Source of the DNA: CAVVFX01 sp963777595
GTDB taxonomy: Bacteria; Acidobacteriota; Terriglobia; Bryobacterales; Bryobacteraceae
Length of the DNA stretch: 64,000 nt
Assembly: GCA_963777595.1 (NCBI GenBank)
Contig: CAVZRE010000011.1
Coordinates: 141,645-205,644, forward strand
Direction: 5' to 3'
Shown: positions 56,243 through 64,000 of the stretch, in pieces
Numbering within the stretch: the stretch's first letter is position 1
Layout: each line of letters begins with the position of its first letter
The notes under the pieces: generated by a model
Told to the model about the DNA's origin: nothing
Database searches by the model: none
The model's input: the letters and a program-made list of their open reading frames with translations, nothing else
Position numbers and translations under genes: made by a program

Positions 56243-56680
56243 TCAAACCCGAAAATAGTCCGGCCGCCAGCTCTGAATCGCTTTCTTGATGTCGCGCGGA
56301 GCAAGATGCTCCCGCAGAGTCTTATCGACCAGGACAGGTAGTTCTCCATCACAGGCGAAACGTAGCGCGATCAGTTGACCCTCCGTCAGATCGCCGATCC
56401 TCGCTCGCTGAGACTCCGGCAGAAGCGCCCCCAGCCGCAACCGCTCCTCAAGACGGATCACCCGATCCTGCACCTTGAGCGAGTAGGAGCGGTTGAGAAA
56501 CACCTCCACCAGGAACAACAAAGCGCCGACCGCCATCCAAATCGAAACGTAGCCTGGATACTGGATCGCATGCCAGATCGCGGCCACTAACAGTGCAAGA
56601 GTCAGTGGCGCCAGAAAGAAGTGAAACGCAGGATCGAAGCGAGTGTGATTCTTTAAACTTTGCGGAGGTCGGTCGGTCAT
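56243..56680 (-). CDS. DUF6526-type small membrane protein
   Basis: 145 aa. Two adjacent hydrophobic helices (FHFFLAPLTLALLVAAIWHA; YVSIWMAVGALLFLVEVFLN) are followed by a charged cytoplasmic tail with SYSLKVQDRVIRLEERLRLG, LPESQRARIGDLTEGQLIAL, RFACDGELPVLVDKTLREHL and DIKKAIQSWRPDYFRV. This opening (LKNHTRFDPAFHF) and tail are typical of a widespread uncharacterised family in acidobacteria and Bacteroidetes. Function unknown. It is convergent with the esterase gene; the stop lies 9 bases from that gene's stop, within a small hairpin (CGGGTCAAACCCG, 56240-56252) that might act on both transcripts. Confidence 0.75.
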   Translation of the reverse strand: MTDRPPQSLKNHTRFDPAFHFFLAPLTLALLVAAIWHAIQYPGYVSIWMAVGALLFLVEVFLNRSYSLKVQDRVIRLEERLRLGALLPESQRARIGDLTEGQLIALRFACDGELPVLVDKTLREHLAPRDIKKAIQSWRPDYFRV

Positions 56681-56716
56681 GCGCTCCAGTATGTCACAGA
56701 GCGTATCGCTGCCGAA

Positions 56717-57382
56717 TTAGATCGTCTTGTCCTTGGCGTAGCAGACGGATCGCAAGTCGCACTGGACGCACTTGGGACCGCGCGCGAGACACAAAGCACG
56801 GCCATGCAGGATCACCTGGTGAGAGAACAGGATCCATCTTTCCCTGGGAATAATCTTGATGAGATCTTGCTCGATCCTGACCGGATCGGAGTTCTTCGTC
56901 AGATCCAGCCGCTTCGAGATGCGCTGCACATGCGTGTCCACCACGATTCCGCTCGCGATCCCATAAGCCGTTCCCAGAACCACATTGGCAGTCTTGCGCG
57001 CCGCTCCCGGAATGGTAAGCATCTCTTCCATCGTTCGCGGAACTTCTCCGCCGAAGTCATTCACGATTTTCTTCGCGGCGCCGATCACCGACTTAGCCTT
57101 GTTGTTAAAAAATCCGGTAGAGCGGATCTCATTGGCCATTACCTCCTGGCGCGCCGAGGCAAAGTCCAGCGGAGTCGGATATTTTTGAAACAGACCCGGT
57201 GTGACTTCGTTGACGCGTTTGTCGGTACATTGCGCCGAGAGGATGGTGGCAACCAATAGCTCAAAAGGATTGCTGTGGAGCAGCGCGCAGGTGGCACCCG
57301 GATACATCCGGTCGAGAAGCTGCAGAATTTCCGCAACGCGAGCTTTCCGTTCAGCCGCGGTCTTGGGACGAGAAATCTTCAA
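56717..57382 (-). CDS. nth: Endonuclease III (DNA glycosylase/AP lyase)
   Basis: 221 aa. Removes oxidised pyrimidines from DNA and cleaves the abasic site. The helix-hairpin-helix with catalytic Lys is in LTIPGAARKTANVVLGTAYG, with the usual PGVGRKTA changed to PGAARKTA, so two hairpin positions vary. The catalytic Asp is in IVVDTHVQRISKRL. The iron-sulfur loop is CLARGPKCVQCDLRSVC, spacing C-x6-C-x2-C-x5-C. The N-terminal half has LLHSNPFELLVATILSAQCT and DKRVNEVTPGLFQKYPTPLD. Normal family length; cytoplasmic. It is separated from the matrixin gene by about 50 bases on the same strand. Confidence 0.93.
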   Translation of the reverse strand: MKISRPKTAAERKARVAEILQLLDRMYPGATCALLHSNPFELLVATILSAQCTDKRVNEVTPGLFQKYPTPLDFASARQEVMANEIRSTGFFNNKAKSVIGAAKKIVNDFGGEVPRTMEEMLTIPGAARKTANVVLGTAYGIASGIVVDTHVQRISKRLDLTKNSDPVRIEQDLIKIIPRERWILFSHQVILHGRALCLARGPKCVQCDLRSVCYAKDKTI

Positions 57383-57433
57383 ACGGTCATTATAACGGAG
57401 GACGGAAAACGGATAACGGTAAACGATTGTTTC

Positions 57434-59930
57434 CTACTGAACGAAAATCGCCCCTTGCGCGCTCACTTTGCCATCGAGATAAATGGTGACGGGCTGAGTT
57501 CCCGGCGGCGACTGACGGAAGAACAGTCTGGATCTGGAACGAATTGCCTGAGTAGGGCGCAACGATAAACACCGGCACGGTAGCTCCATTGATCGAGAGC
57601 TGTACGCGGGATGTCGCAACGCCGGCGACCGGGTCGCCAAAGTTCGCAACCACAAAGGTGACGACATCGCCCGAGTGCGCCGGATTTCCCGCACTAATGG
57701 CGAGCCCCGCCGTGTTCAGTTCGGCAGTGATGGCCGTCGGAGCAGACGCTAGGTTTACATCGACCGGAAGGCTGGTCGCCGAGCCGTTGGACACTACCAT
57801 GGTCGCCGGTCCCGACGGCAGCCCGGCTGGAATCTGGAGGCTGATCTGTGTCGGGGTTGCCGAGAGGACCACGGCCGGAATCCCACCGAAAGTAACGATG
57901 GGCAGGACGCTGCCCACTTGCAGATTGGTCCCCGACACGATCGCGCCGGCTCCGGCATAGATGCCGCCTTGCCCCGGCGTCGAGTTTACGAGCAGCGGCG
58001 AAGCGACCGGTAGGCTCCGGTTGGGAGACGTTACCTGAAACGCGTTGGGTTGAACGGCAGATTGAAATCCGGTGAAAACGCTGACTTCGCTAAAAGTTTG
58101 CGCAGCCGTCGCCGGCACATAGACGTCCACCTGGAGGTGCGTAGGGCTCAGCACGAAGACCTGACGAACGAACACGTCGCTGGTGCCGAAGCCCACGGAA
58201 GTCTGGCCCTGCGCAAAGGTGGTGTTGACGCCGGTGATGTCGATCATGGCCTCCACCCCTGCCGGAACGCTCGCCGGATTCAGCGTCACCACTGCTTGAG
58301 GGGTAACGGGATACGCGTAGGTGGCCGGCGTATTCGGCTGAGCGAAGAAGGAGTCCTGTCCATCCGGGTTCAGCGCCATCGCCGTCGCATGCTGGCCGCT
58401 GGCGCCTGGCGGGAGCAACGCGATTGCCGCGCCGTTTAACGGATCGATGCTGCGCAGTGTCAGGGGAGCACCATCGAGGAAGAAACTGGTGCCTGAAGTG
58501 AAGTTCGCCCCTACAAGGGTAATGCTGCCATCCGGGTTGGAGAGGATGGTATTGACGGATGGCGCATTGGTAAGCGTCAAATTAATCGCGTTGTTGGCGA
58601 CATAGGTATAATTCGGCAGCGTGAAAACCAGGTGCTGCGGTCCGGTCGCCGCCCCCAACCCGTAGGTGAAATACATCGCGAAATACGTGTCGCCAAGTCC
58701 GTCCCCATAGCCGGTGAAGGCGTAAATGTTGGCAGCCCCGCCGAGGACCTGAGCCGCTAAACCCGGTGCCGCGACGCCATTACTTCCGATGCCCGGCCCC
58801 TGCGAACTGGTCGCCCCGACCGGTGAGTTCACATTCAGGAAGGCTGGAGTTATCGCATTACCGTTGATATAGCTGAATACCTGCAAATCGTAAAGCGGTA
58901 CGGACCCGATCGCGGCTACCGAAAAATTGATATTTGTGGTGGTATTGCCGATCGTTACCGGCACGGCGGGAAGTGTCGGACTGAAAGATGGCGTGCCGGG
59001 ATAGAACGTCGTAACAAAAGGACCGCTGGGATTGACTGCGTTTCCATTCGGATCGATCGGAGACACCACGTTGGCCGTCGGCGGCAGGGGATGCGTATAC
59101 ACAAAATACGAACCCGGAGGAATTCCATCGATCCGATAGGTGCCATCCGGATTGGTAAACGCGCTCACCGCGGAAGATCCGTTTCGGATCGCGACCACCG
59201 ATGCGAGATGGACCGGCTGTCCATTGTTGAAGAGCACACGCCCGCTGATGCTGCCGAACTGACTTCCGAAACTGGCGGCCGGATAGAGCACTGAAATTCC
59301 GGCCACGTCGTCCGTATCGATGGTGCGAATGAGAGACGTGGTGCGCGTGGTGGCTTCCGACATGGCGCTCGATGTGAACGTGTGCTGCAAGCCCAGCGCG
59401 TGACCCATTTCGTGCACCAGCCCCAGAAAAAAGAAATCCGTGTACGACGGACCCGGAAGCTGCGCGAGATTGGTGTTGAGATACATCATCGACGTCAGGA
59501 TCGGGTAGAAGCTGTTGTTGGGGCTGGCGGAGATGTTTGCCATCGAGCTCACGCCCGCCAGGTCCAGGATGCCCGGAGGCAGCTGCTGGAAAACGACTTG
59601 ACCTCCAGGTGTATTCTGCGGCGTACCCGCGGAGAACAGCCCCCCGAAGGCAACACGTAGACTCGAACTCGATACCGAATTCCAGGCCTGCGCCGCCTGC
59701 CGGATCTGGCTGATCACCGAGGCAAAGCTGTCATTCCCGGTGTAGAACGAAGGTCCCGAGTCGGTCACATAGAAAGTGACCGTCTGGTTGGGCAGCACGG
59801 TCAAATCGAATTTCTCGGGAACTGGATTATACGGTGAGCTGCGAAGGGTGTAATGGGTCCAGAAATAGTATGCGTCGGCGTTAGCAGCGGCCAAGAGCGC
59901 GAGCAGCCCGATTTGCAGGCGGCGCTTCAT
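57434..59930 (-). CDS. Secreted matrixin-like metalloprotease with TIGR03437-type C-terminus, one frameshift
   Basis: Signal QIGLLALLAAANADA. The catalytic domain carries the zinc motif VHEMGHALGLQHT (HExxHxxGxxH, about residue 180) and a following SAMSEAT stretch (Met-turn). A carboxypeptidase-regulatory-like domain follows (GSISGRVLFNNGQPVHLASV; NPDGTYRIDGIPPGSYFV), then IPT/TIG-like and Solibacter-type domains (ITLVGANFTSGTSFFLDGAP; GIYAGAGAIVSGTNLQVGSV; VTFGGIPAVVLSATPTQISL). The open frame ends at 57390, but near 57500 the natural end lies one frame over (PVTIYLDGKVSAQGAIFVQ, stop 57434-57436). Corrected length is about 831 aa. Its ATG overlaps the stop of the upstream gene by 4 bases, so it is the second gene of an operon. 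Confidence 0.85.
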
Positions 59931-60475
59931 TTCACGCTCGCCAGTCGCCCAATCGCCGCGGCTACCTGGCTCTTCATATCTGTCAAACGGAGGGAAACCG
60001 GTTGGTCTTGCACTGGACGGCCGGCAGAATTGAGCATCAGCTCAGTCGCCGCTGGACGTGTCGTCATCAGGGCAGCCGGCGTTGCGCCCGTAACTGTAAA
60101 AATTCCCTGGCTGAATCCCGTCGGAAACGTAATGCCGGAAGAAGGCGCCGTCCACAAGTAGAGAACGTAATCTACTCCTGGATTCAGTTGCGGCACTCCG
60201 GGGTACGTCTGACGGAGATTGCCGGCAGTGCCCCCCGGTAACGCGACGTCGATCGTCACCGCCGAGGACCCTTTCCATGTCTCACTCACCGTAATCCGGT
60301 AATGAGTATAAATGATCGTACCCGACTGAGCCATATAGGAGTTAAGCACTTGCCCCCGGATGATGGCGGTGGATTGCACCGCCAGGTCATCCATGGACAG
60401 CTGTTGCATCATAACCCCGGAGAGTGGCGCGGCTCCGGGGAGAAGACACATCGCAGCTAGGAGAAAACGAAGCAC
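59927..60475 (-). CDS. Secreted matrixin-associated protein of unknown function
   Basis: 182 aa. Signal MLRFLLAAMCLLPGAAPLSG, then QQLSMDDLAVQSTAIIRGQV, IIYTHYRITVSETWKGSSAV, DVALPGGTAGNLRQTYPGVP and VDYVLYLWTAPSSGITFPTG with FSQGIFTVTG. This pattern (OB-like or small beta barrel, 'yT.y...v...wKG') often sits directly upstream of matrixins in acidobacteria, here with a 4-base ATGA overlap. It could act as an inhibitor or chaperone of the protease; that is inference from position only. Confidence 0.75.
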   Translation of the reverse strand: MLRFLLAAMCLLPGAAPLSGVMMQQLSMDDLAVQSTAIIRGQVLNSYMAQSGTIIYTHYRITVSETWKGSSAVTIDVALPGGTAGNLRQTYPGVPQLNPGVDYVLYLWTAPSSGITFPTGFSQGIFTVTGATPAALMTTRPAATELMLNSAGRPVQDQPVSLRLTDMKSQVAAAIGRLASVK

Positions 60476-60594
60476 TGCCCCTTTAATTGCAGCTGAGCTT
60501 CCAACCGGACCTGTTGATAAGAAAGGGGTTACAGTTTCTAAATTGAACCTGACTGGGTCGCCCGGACACGCCCAGTCTCACTCACGCCACATCC

Positions 60595-61038
60595 CTAATG
60601 GCTCCTGAATAGCTTCACGATATCGCTCATCGACTCGATCAGAGCTCTCAGCTTGGCATCGCCGTGATCTCCGCAACTCAGGTCCGGAGTCTTCTGGTCG
60701 TGGTACTCGATCGTTCGGGTAGTACCGAAGGAGGCGCTCTTCATGCATCTGCCGGTGGGAACATTCGATAGGGGTGTTTCAGCGTCGAGTGCGGCGAAGA
60801 AGCGTTTCACCAGAGCGGCTGGAATCCGGAGGGTCCTCGGTTTCAGTTCGGCTTCCGGCAGTTGACCGGCGCGGCGTGGCTTTGGCGTGAATACCGCTTC
60901 CCCCAACGGGCTGACCTTTATCGTAAAACCGGCAGCGTTGGTCGAGCCCGAGTCCGTGATTGCCGCGTCATGGGTTCCAGCCGCCAGCATCCCGGCTGCC
61001 AGGAGTAACACTCGCACTGGGCCGACGCTCCGTATCAC
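60595..61038 (-). CDS. Secreted protein of unknown function
   Basis: 147 aa with signal VRVLLLAAGMLAAGTHDA. The mature part reads TNAAGFTIKVSPLGEAVFTP, RTLRIPAALVKRFFAALDAE, a single Cys in PTGRCMKSASFGTTRTIEYH and another in TPDLSCGDHGDAKLRALIES. The shape (short beta part, helix, 'TPDLxC' motif) is common among acidobacterial hypotheticals; no family is recognised. The 119-base gap to the matrixin operon has no feature. It is divergent from the transglutaminase start at 61145, so 61039-61144 should hold both promoters. Confidence 0.65.
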   Translation of the reverse strand: MIRSVGPVRVLLLAAGMLAAGTHDAAITDSGSTNAAGFTIKVSPLGEAVFTPKPRRAGQLPEAELKPRTLRIPAALVKRFFAALDAETPLSNVPTGRCMKSASFGTTRTIEYHDQKTPDLSCGDHGDAKLRALIESMSDIVKLFRSH

Positions 61039-61144
61039 AAGTGCCTCTCAAATCGTGCCGTCCGTGCAATTGGCCTGCCGCGTGCAAAAGTCAGGTCGAT
61101 TTTCGAACGTATTAAGAAATTTCTTCCTGCTTCCAACATAACTT

Positions 61145-61333
61145 ATGCTGATCCGATTGGGATACGATATCGTACTTGAAAATGCTCAACCCCACACCGT
61201 CGTGGGGGTTCTGAATGTGCACCCTTCGAGGGTTGTGGACCTCCTCGAACCTGATCGGGTCAGGGTATCCCCTTCGATTCGTGTCGAAGAATACTACGAC
61301 AGCTTCGGCAACCTTTGTACGCGGATGTTCGCT
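61145..61333 (+). pseudogene. Transglutaminase-like protein, N-terminal fragment only
   Basis: Reads MLIRLGYDIVLENAQPHTVV, GVLNVHPSRVVDLLEPDRVR, VSPSIRVEEYYDSFGNLCTR and MFA, the N-terminal beta domain of bacterial transglutaminase-like proteins (usually about 280 aa with a later Cys-His-Asp core). After about 61333 this frame gives unrelated residues (FRPWWRDSSRSRKL), while another frame begins a YcaO-like sequence. The catalytic core is therefore missing. A join of two sequences in mid-gene fits better than natural truncation because both partners are cut at the same base. Confidence 0.75.
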
Positions 61334-62004
61334 TTTCGCCCTTGGTGGCGCGATTCATCGCGATCTCGGAAGCTTTGGAGCGGTGGGCCTATGCCGCAAC
61401 GGCGCTGTCACCCGAGCGGGCGCGCTATGGCTTCGATGTCGATCCCATGTCCAATGGGATGGCGGCTTTTCCCGGTTGGCGCCGGGCCCAAGCCCGGGAC
61501 ACGGCCCGCTTGGAGGCCGTCGAACGATTCAGTCTGACCGCCTGGTGGGAGGGCTGCCTTCCGGCCACGCAGCGAGCCACCGAATGGCCCGGGGTCACGG
61601 CCGTGGTCATTGGTGAAGACCCGGCATCGGTCACGGTGGTGCTCCACAAGAGGGTGGCCGAGGGACAGCATGCTTACGGCCACGCCGCCGCCCGAACGTT
61701 CTCCGCCGCGTGCCGCAAGGCCGCGGTGGAATTGACGCGCCACGAGCGGGTCGTTCACGGCTACCGGCAGAAGCGGACGATGGGCGGAATCGCCACCGCC
61801 GACCCGACCGATCTCTTGGAATGCCGCAGTTTGTATTTCGCCAGCGCGGCTGGCCATCAGGCGTTTCTTCGGCGGCTGGAGGCTCCCCTTTCCGTGCAGC
61901 CGCCGGAACGCCGCGTGGCGTTCGACGGCCCCATCCCCGGGCCGTGGACGCGGTATGCCGAGTGTGGCGGGTGGTGTATCATCCGATTTCCACCCGGTAT
62001 CTGA
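61334..62004 (+). pseudogene. YcaO-like domain fragment, both ends missing
   Basis: Reads FSPLVARFIAISEALERWAY, DVDPMSNGMAAFPGWRRAQA, RDTARLEAVERFSLTAWWEG and TFSAACRKAAVELTRHERVV. The SEALERW and ARLEAVERF segments are the ATP/Mg-binding helix signatures of YcaO enzymes, which cyclise or thioamidate peptides or modify ribosomal protein. No start codon belongs to it: the ATG at 61315 lies in the transglutaminase part. Near 61955 a frameshift leads to VWRVVYHPISTRYL, the likely natural continuation, and at about 62005 it meets the HAD gene end. With no leader peptide, dehydrogenase or protease nearby, a peptide-modification cluster is not supported. Confidence 0.7.
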
Positions 62005-63359
62005 CCGACGGGCCGCGTCAGCAGCGGATCGATCAGCGATTGCACCGAGCCATTGTAGCCCAGATCGACCAGCATCAGCGTATCGCCTGCCGCCGGATTC
62101 ACCGCATTGCGCACATGGCTGACCAGCCGCGCCGCCAGCGCCGTCGCCGCCTGGACGATCGGCTGGCGGTTGGCGGGCACGCGGCACCAGTCATGCAAAG
62201 CGCGCCATCCGTCCTGCGTGGCGCACAATTGCGCGATTGTTGCTTCGGGCAGGCGCAATTGCCGCGCGATGATCGCCGGATCGACGCCGCGGTTTTCCTC
62301 GACATGGCGCAGGATCGTGGTGTCTTGCGCAAAGCTTGCGAAAGTCGCGGTCAGGCGGCTGATTTCGATGGCGTGAACGCGGTCCGTTCCACCGATCGCT
62401 TCATGCATGCGCATCGGCAGGAAGCCGTCGCGCATCAGGAACAGCCAGTGCAGGGTTCCGGTTTCAGGGCCCGCCGCCTGAAGCGCGTCGGCCTCTGTGC
62501 GCAGCCACTGGTCGAAACCGAACAGCACCGGGCCCAATGTGGCAAACCCGAACTGCCGCGCCGGATCACCAACGCGCGCCATGGCCAGCGCCGGGCGATG
62601 CGGTTGCGGCGATTGCAGCGTGCGCGCGCCACGCGGTTCGATCAGCGCCGCGATCACGTTCTCCAGCCGCAATTGCTGCGCGGTGGCATCGGTGAATTGC
62701 CGAAGATGCAGCGTGCGCACGCCGAACGGGCTAACTCCGCCGACATCGGCGCCTTCGTTGTCGCCGATATGCAAAATCTGGTCGGGCCGCATTTTCACAC
62801 GCGCCAGCACTTCGCGATAGAGCCCGGCGGCTTTGGGCAGCCCGTATGTCGATGAGGCAAACACCTTGTCGATCATCGCGGCGACATCGGCGCCGGCGGC
62901 TTGCGCGATCAGATCGAGCAACTGGCGTGGGGTCAGATAGGTATCCGACACCAGGATGATCTGCATGCCACGCCGCCTGGCCTCGCGCATCAGTGCGATC
63001 GTCGGCGCAAAGCCGTAACAGTGGCGCGCTTCGACATCGAGTTCGGCCGCGATCGCGCGCGCCCGATCGGCATCGCGCGCCTGCGGCATCGCCGTGCGAT
63101 AGATTTCGTCGAGCGCAACATCTTGCACCTCGCGCGCGTTGCGCGCGTTGCGCCGCGCGCGGCGTTCGCCCAGCGCGCGCTGGTAGCCGTTGATTTCGGG
63201 GAGCAGGCCAAACACGTCGGCCGGTGCATGACAATCGCGCCACAGCAGCGTGTCGAAGCAATCAAGGCTGAGCATGCGGACGCCGGGAAACGCGTTCATC
63301 ACATGCGGCAGGTCGTGCGGCTCGCAAGCGGTCGGCACCGGCACGAAAGGGGCATTCAT
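62005..63359 (-). CDS. HAD-superfamily hydrolase (COG5610-like), C-terminus lost at a junction
   Basis: About 450 residues. HAD motif I is MLSLDCFDTLLWRDCHAPAD (DxFDT), motif II IILVSDTYLTPRQLLDLIAQ (SDTYL), motif III near GLPKAAGLYREVLARVKMRP and motif IV ILHIGDNEGADVGGVSPFGV (GDNxxAD). A long C-terminal region includes LHWLFLMRDGFLPMRMHEAI and LMLVDLGYNGSVQSLIDPLL. The frame formally runs to 61857 but from about 62005 reads the reverse of the YcaO fragment. Relatives are longer and occur in surface-polysaccharide gene groups of proteobacteria. The GC-rich codon use and GCGATCGCGC-like words differ from the acidobacterial part and suggest an alphaproteobacterial (sphingomonad-like) source. 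Confidence 0.75.
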
Positions 63360-63485
63360 CGATTGTGGCTTTCCGCTAGTTTGCGGACAAGCTTAGGCAA
63401 GTATGGTCAATGGACTTGTGCCTGGGGCATTCGTAAAATCCCTTACGCCCCCAAAAAATCTCTGGTCATTCCCGCGCCTTTCGGA

Positions 63486-64000
63486 TCACCGCACGCGCGG
63501 ATACCGCGCCGCCGCCTCCAGTTCTTCCAGATCCATATGGTTGCGCACATATTCGCTCGACGCATCGCGCGGCGGCGACCAGTCCCATGCGTTCAGCCGC
63601 CCGGTCGCATTGGCCTCGGCCACCAGCCGCCGTCGCCGCTGGCTGGCGATGACTTGCGCGGTGATCGCATCCATATCCCACCGCCGCGCCACTTCGGCGC
63701 GGAATTCGGCAACACGCTCAGCCTGCGCCGGATCAGCGGCCAGGTTGGTCCGTTCGCCGGGATCGGCGGACAGGTCGTACAACTGGTCGGGGTCGACCGG
63801 GCAATGGATGTATTTCCAAACCCCGCGCCGGATCATCACGACGGGCGCAATCGCCCCTTCGCCCAGGTATTCGCCGATCACTTCGTCGCTGCCCGCCTGG
63901 CCCAGCAGATGCGGCATCAAACTGTGCCCGTCGACCGGCGCGGCGAACTCGGGCGTCAGCCCGGCCAGATCGACACACGTCGGCAACAGATCGAGCAGCG
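63486..64000 (-). CDS. betC: Choline-sulfatase, C-terminal part (continues past window end)
   Basis: 171 residues visible. It reads LLDLLPTCVDLAGLTPEFAA, PVDGHSLMPHLLGQAGSDEV, MIRRGVWKYIHCPVDPDQLY and DLSADPGERTNLAADPAQAE, the C-terminal half of a type I sulfatase. The special end domain (AQVIASQRRRRLVAEANATG; NAWDWSPPRDASSEYVRNHM; DLEELEAAARYPRVR) is typical of choline-sulfatases that hydrolyse choline-O-sulfate to choline. The catalytic Cys/formylglycine motif lies outside the window. Like its neighbour it has high GC and alphaproteobacterial character. No betA/betB/betI gene is visible in the window. Confidence 0.8.
   Translation of the reverse strand, partial: LLDLLPTCVDLAGLTPEFAAPVDGHSLMPHLLGQAGSDEVIGEYLGEGAIAPVVMIRRGVWKYIHCPVDPDQLYDLSADPGERTNLAADPAQAERVAEFRAEVARRWDMDAITAQVIASQRRRRLVAEANATGRLNAWDWSPPRDASSEYVRNHMDLEELEAAARYPRVR

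Noticed and set aside
56240..56252. Strong bidirectional terminator between the esterase and DUF6526 genes
   Set aside because: The hairpin CGGGT-CAA-ACCCG is short, overlaps a stop codon and lacks a T run; kept only as a remark in the gene entry.
58050..58439. Open frame on the + strand inside the matrixin gene
   Set aside because: It is an antisense shadow of a GC-rich gene, with no start signal and no recognisable domain.
61334..62004. RiPP/YcaO peptide-modification cluster
   Set aside because: Only a YcaO fragment lacking both ends is present, with unrelated truncated genes on each side and no precursor peptide or partner enzymes.
61710..62855. Long + strand frame of 381 codons
   Set aside because: It crosses the YcaO/HAD junction and is mostly the antisense of the HAD gene; only its VWRVVYHPISTRYL stretch is real, as the shifted end of the YcaO fragment.

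Overview
The window reads as a Bryobacterales/Solibacter-type acidobacterium. Evidence: two secreted SBBP-type beta-propeller proteins ending in the TIGR03437-type domain that is expanded in that group, a matrixin protease with the same kind of C-terminus, many small carboxypeptidase-regulatory-like secreted proteins, and an asparagine synthase/PMT glycosyltransferase pair. The last 2.7 kb does not fit this picture: fragments of unrelated genes are joined there in mid-gene, and the final 2 kb looks alphaproteobacterial.

Region 1-46.6 kb is one long run of genes, nearly all on the + strand and nearly all secreted, built from repeated cassettes. The recurring parts are: (a) a tail-fibre-type C-terminal module with the HHLPDIPSxAEVKEKG signature and a coiled coil (ends at 253, 18267 and 24437; a fourth copy is split by a transposon at 43-46 kb); (b) a ~230-250 aa carboxypeptidase-regulatory-like secreted protein, seven copies; (c) a large scaffold of PEGA-like/InlB-B-like and Ig-like repeats, five copies or partial copies, with different C-termini: a glycosidase-like barrel in two, a lytic-transglycosylase-like domain in one, an unrecognised conserved domain in three; (d) SBBP/TIGR03437 proteins, two copies; (e) a ~273 aa secreted family with an 'itYEDPPYE' signature, four copies between 29.5 and 42.2 kb; (f) a paralogous pair of ~440 aa secreted proteins at 14.9-17.8 kb. 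Near-identical patches between paralogues indicate recent duplication or gene conversion. An integrase remnant (9.9-10.2 kb) truncates one scaffold. An insertion element with a DDE transposase and a CHC2/Toprim primase-like gene (43.2-45.9 kb) sits inside a tail module.

Region 46.7-61.0 kb is more conventional: PMT-family glycosyltransferase and asparagine synthase (-), a small secreted protein and a DinB/BstA-type protein (+), an FAD-dependent amine-oxidase/UGM-like protein (-), an exported-looking 2-hydroxyacid dehydrogenase coupled to an acetylxylan-esterase-like hydrolase (+), a DUF6526-type membrane protein, endonuclease III, and a matrixin operon (-).

Region 61.1-64.0 kb: a transglutaminase N-terminus runs mid-codon into a YcaO-like fragment (about 61.33 kb), which runs into the truncated 3' end of a HAD hydrolase (about 62.0 kb), followed by a choline-sulfatase cut by the window end. 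This most resembles an assembly chimera.

Many genes carry single-base frameshifts, often in short homopolymers, where paralogues show the intact frame. Several apparent pseudogenes may therefore be sequencing errors. Array proteins probably act outside the cell (signal peptides, adhesive and polysaccharide- or peptidoglycan-active domains), but no substrate can be read from the sequence.
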